Origin: Desulfatirhabdium butyrativorans
GTDB lineage: Bacteria; Desulfobacterota; Desulfobacteria; Desulfobacterales; DYRK01
Assembly: GCA_020718785.1 (NCBI GenBank)
Contig: DYRK01000137.1
Coordinates: 6,340-12,089, forward strand
Direction of reading: 5' to 3'
Length of the DNA stretch: 5,750 nt
Made by a program: the position numbers and the translations under genes. This document shows, piece by piece, positions 5,250-5,750 of the stretch; position 1 is the stretch's first letter, and each line of letters starts with the position of its first letter. The notes beneath the pieces are model-generated. The model ran no database searches, was not told the DNA's origin, and worked only from the letters and a program-made list of their open reading frames with translations.

Positions 5250-5347
5250 GGAAGTGCACAGCTCACTGGTGGGGCTCCCGGACTTCAAATCCGGTGTGGG
5301 GCGCTGAAACCGTCCCGGGTGGGTTCGATTCCCATGCACTTCCGCCA
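5250..5347 (+). tRNA. selC: Selenocysteine tRNA (anticodon TCA)
   Basis: This tRNA decodes UGA as selenocysteine together with SelA, SelB and SelD. It has the diagnostic 8-bp acceptor stem, GGAAGTGC (5250-5257) with GCACTTCC (5336-5343). The anticodon arm is CCGGA-CTTCAAA-TCCGG with TCA. A long variable arm pairs GGGGCG with CGTCCC, and the T arm contains GTGGG-TTCGATT-CCCAT. The D arm pairs AGCTC with GGGCT. The discriminator is G (5344) and CCA is encoded (5345-5347). The length of 98 bases including CCA is at the long end, as expected for bacterial tRNA-Sec, and the sequence is close in layout to E. coli selC. Its presence implies that the organism makes selenoproteins. No selA, selB or selD is visible in the window, and no annotated gene here has a convincing in-frame UGA. 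Confidence 0.97.
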
Positions 5348-5348
5348 G

Positions 5349-5750
5349 TTATTCTCCGAGCATCCCCCTGACCTGATTCAGCATTTCCTTTGCATCGCTT
5401 TTTTCCAGAATAGCGCGGACGGAACGGAAGCTTTCCCGCAGAATATCTGTCTTGGGCCTGGGCGAGGTCATCTGGGCATCAACGGTTTTCAAATCCGCCA
5501 CGAGTTCGGTCAGCATATCAAAGTTCAGTCCCATATTTCCGACCTGACTTTTCAGTTCTGTCACAATCTGTTCGATTCCTTTTCGGTCCGCGTCCTCTAT
5601 GATCGCGGATTTGCCCAGCCTGGTGAGGGAATTGCCGGAAGTTCCTGAAACGGCTCCGGATTTCCGGGCTTCTTCAGCCCCCTGGACAGTGATGGCAATA
5701 GCTCCGGAAAGTGTCCGAATTTCAACTAATTCCCATCCCATGAGGGATTC
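5349..5750 (-). CDS. Protein of unknown function, 5' end cut by window edge
   Basis: The frame is open to the right edge (residues ESL precede the Met at 5741). That Met has no Shine-Dalgarno sequence, so it is probably internal and the gene starts outside. The visible 133 residues begin with a beta-like segment (WELVEIRTLSGAIAITV), then a Gly/Ser-rich stretch. The rest is mostly helical and charged, ending in IEQIVTELKSQ, ELVADLKTVDAQM, SPRPKTDILRESFRSVRAIL and a final helix. The SPRPK-x-x-ILRES-x-RS-x-R-x-IL segment resembles a C-terminal helical module I associate with assorted uncharacterised bacterial proteins, but I cannot name the family. It has no obvious membrane segment. It converges with selC, its TAA lying one base from the tRNA CCA, and the nearest terminator for it is at 5196-5229. 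Confidence 0.75.
   Translation of the reverse strand, partial: ESLMGWELVEIRTLSGAIAITVQGAEEARKSGAVSGTSGNSLTRLGKSAIIEDADRKGIEQIVTELKSQVGNMGLNFDMLTELVADLKTVDAQMTSPRPKTDILRESFRSVRAILEKSDAKEMLNQVRGMLGE

Overview
The window reads as a piece of a chromosome from an anaerobic, sulfate-reducer-like bacterium, most likely Desulfobacterota (Desulfobacterales-like). This is an inference from the style of the LepB, PyrB and PyrC proteins, a selenocysteine tRNA gene, moderate GC and intergenic spaces packed with short palindromic repeats. No 16S or other decisive marker is present.

Layout, left to right. (1) The left edge holds the 5' part of a ribbon-helix-helix antitoxin gene (minus strand), followed by a palindromic REPIN-like element (291-386). 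(2) A compact minus-strand operon follows in the order lepB (signal peptidase I), pyrB (aspartate carbamoyltransferase), pyrC (dihydroorotase). The pyr genes overlap by 17 bp and encode consecutive steps of de novo pyrimidine synthesis. LepB is a housekeeping passenger 49 bp upstream. A sigma70-type promoter candidate lies about 180 bp before lepB, and an 81-bp element with terminal inverted repeats sits in the leader. (3) An M20-family metallopeptidase of the peptidase T type (minus strand) ends at a clean hairpin terminator. A 125-bp four-hairpin repeat lies just upstream of its ribosome binding site. (4) On the plus strand, a good promoter, a strong intrinsic terminator and then selC (tRNA-Sec, anticodon TCA) follow one another. 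(5) A protein of unknown function enters from the right edge on the minus strand and stops one base from the encoded CCA of selC.

The most unusual feature is inside pyrC: 18 degenerate 7-bp units (126 bp) are inserted in frame into the N-terminal part of dihydroorotase. They add about 42 Pro/Ser/Thr/Gln-rich residues just before the metal-binding HxH motif while all active-site motifs stay intact. The array has no stop codon in any of the six frames and carries GGG every seven bases on the template strand. A second, shorter heptamer array of similar pattern covers the start of pyrB and supplies its start codon. The second point of interest is the selC neighbourhood, where the only good promoter is separated from the tRNA by a terminator hairpin, so selC expression may depend on read-through. 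I found no CRISPR array, no complete insertion sequence and no clear new multi-gene system.
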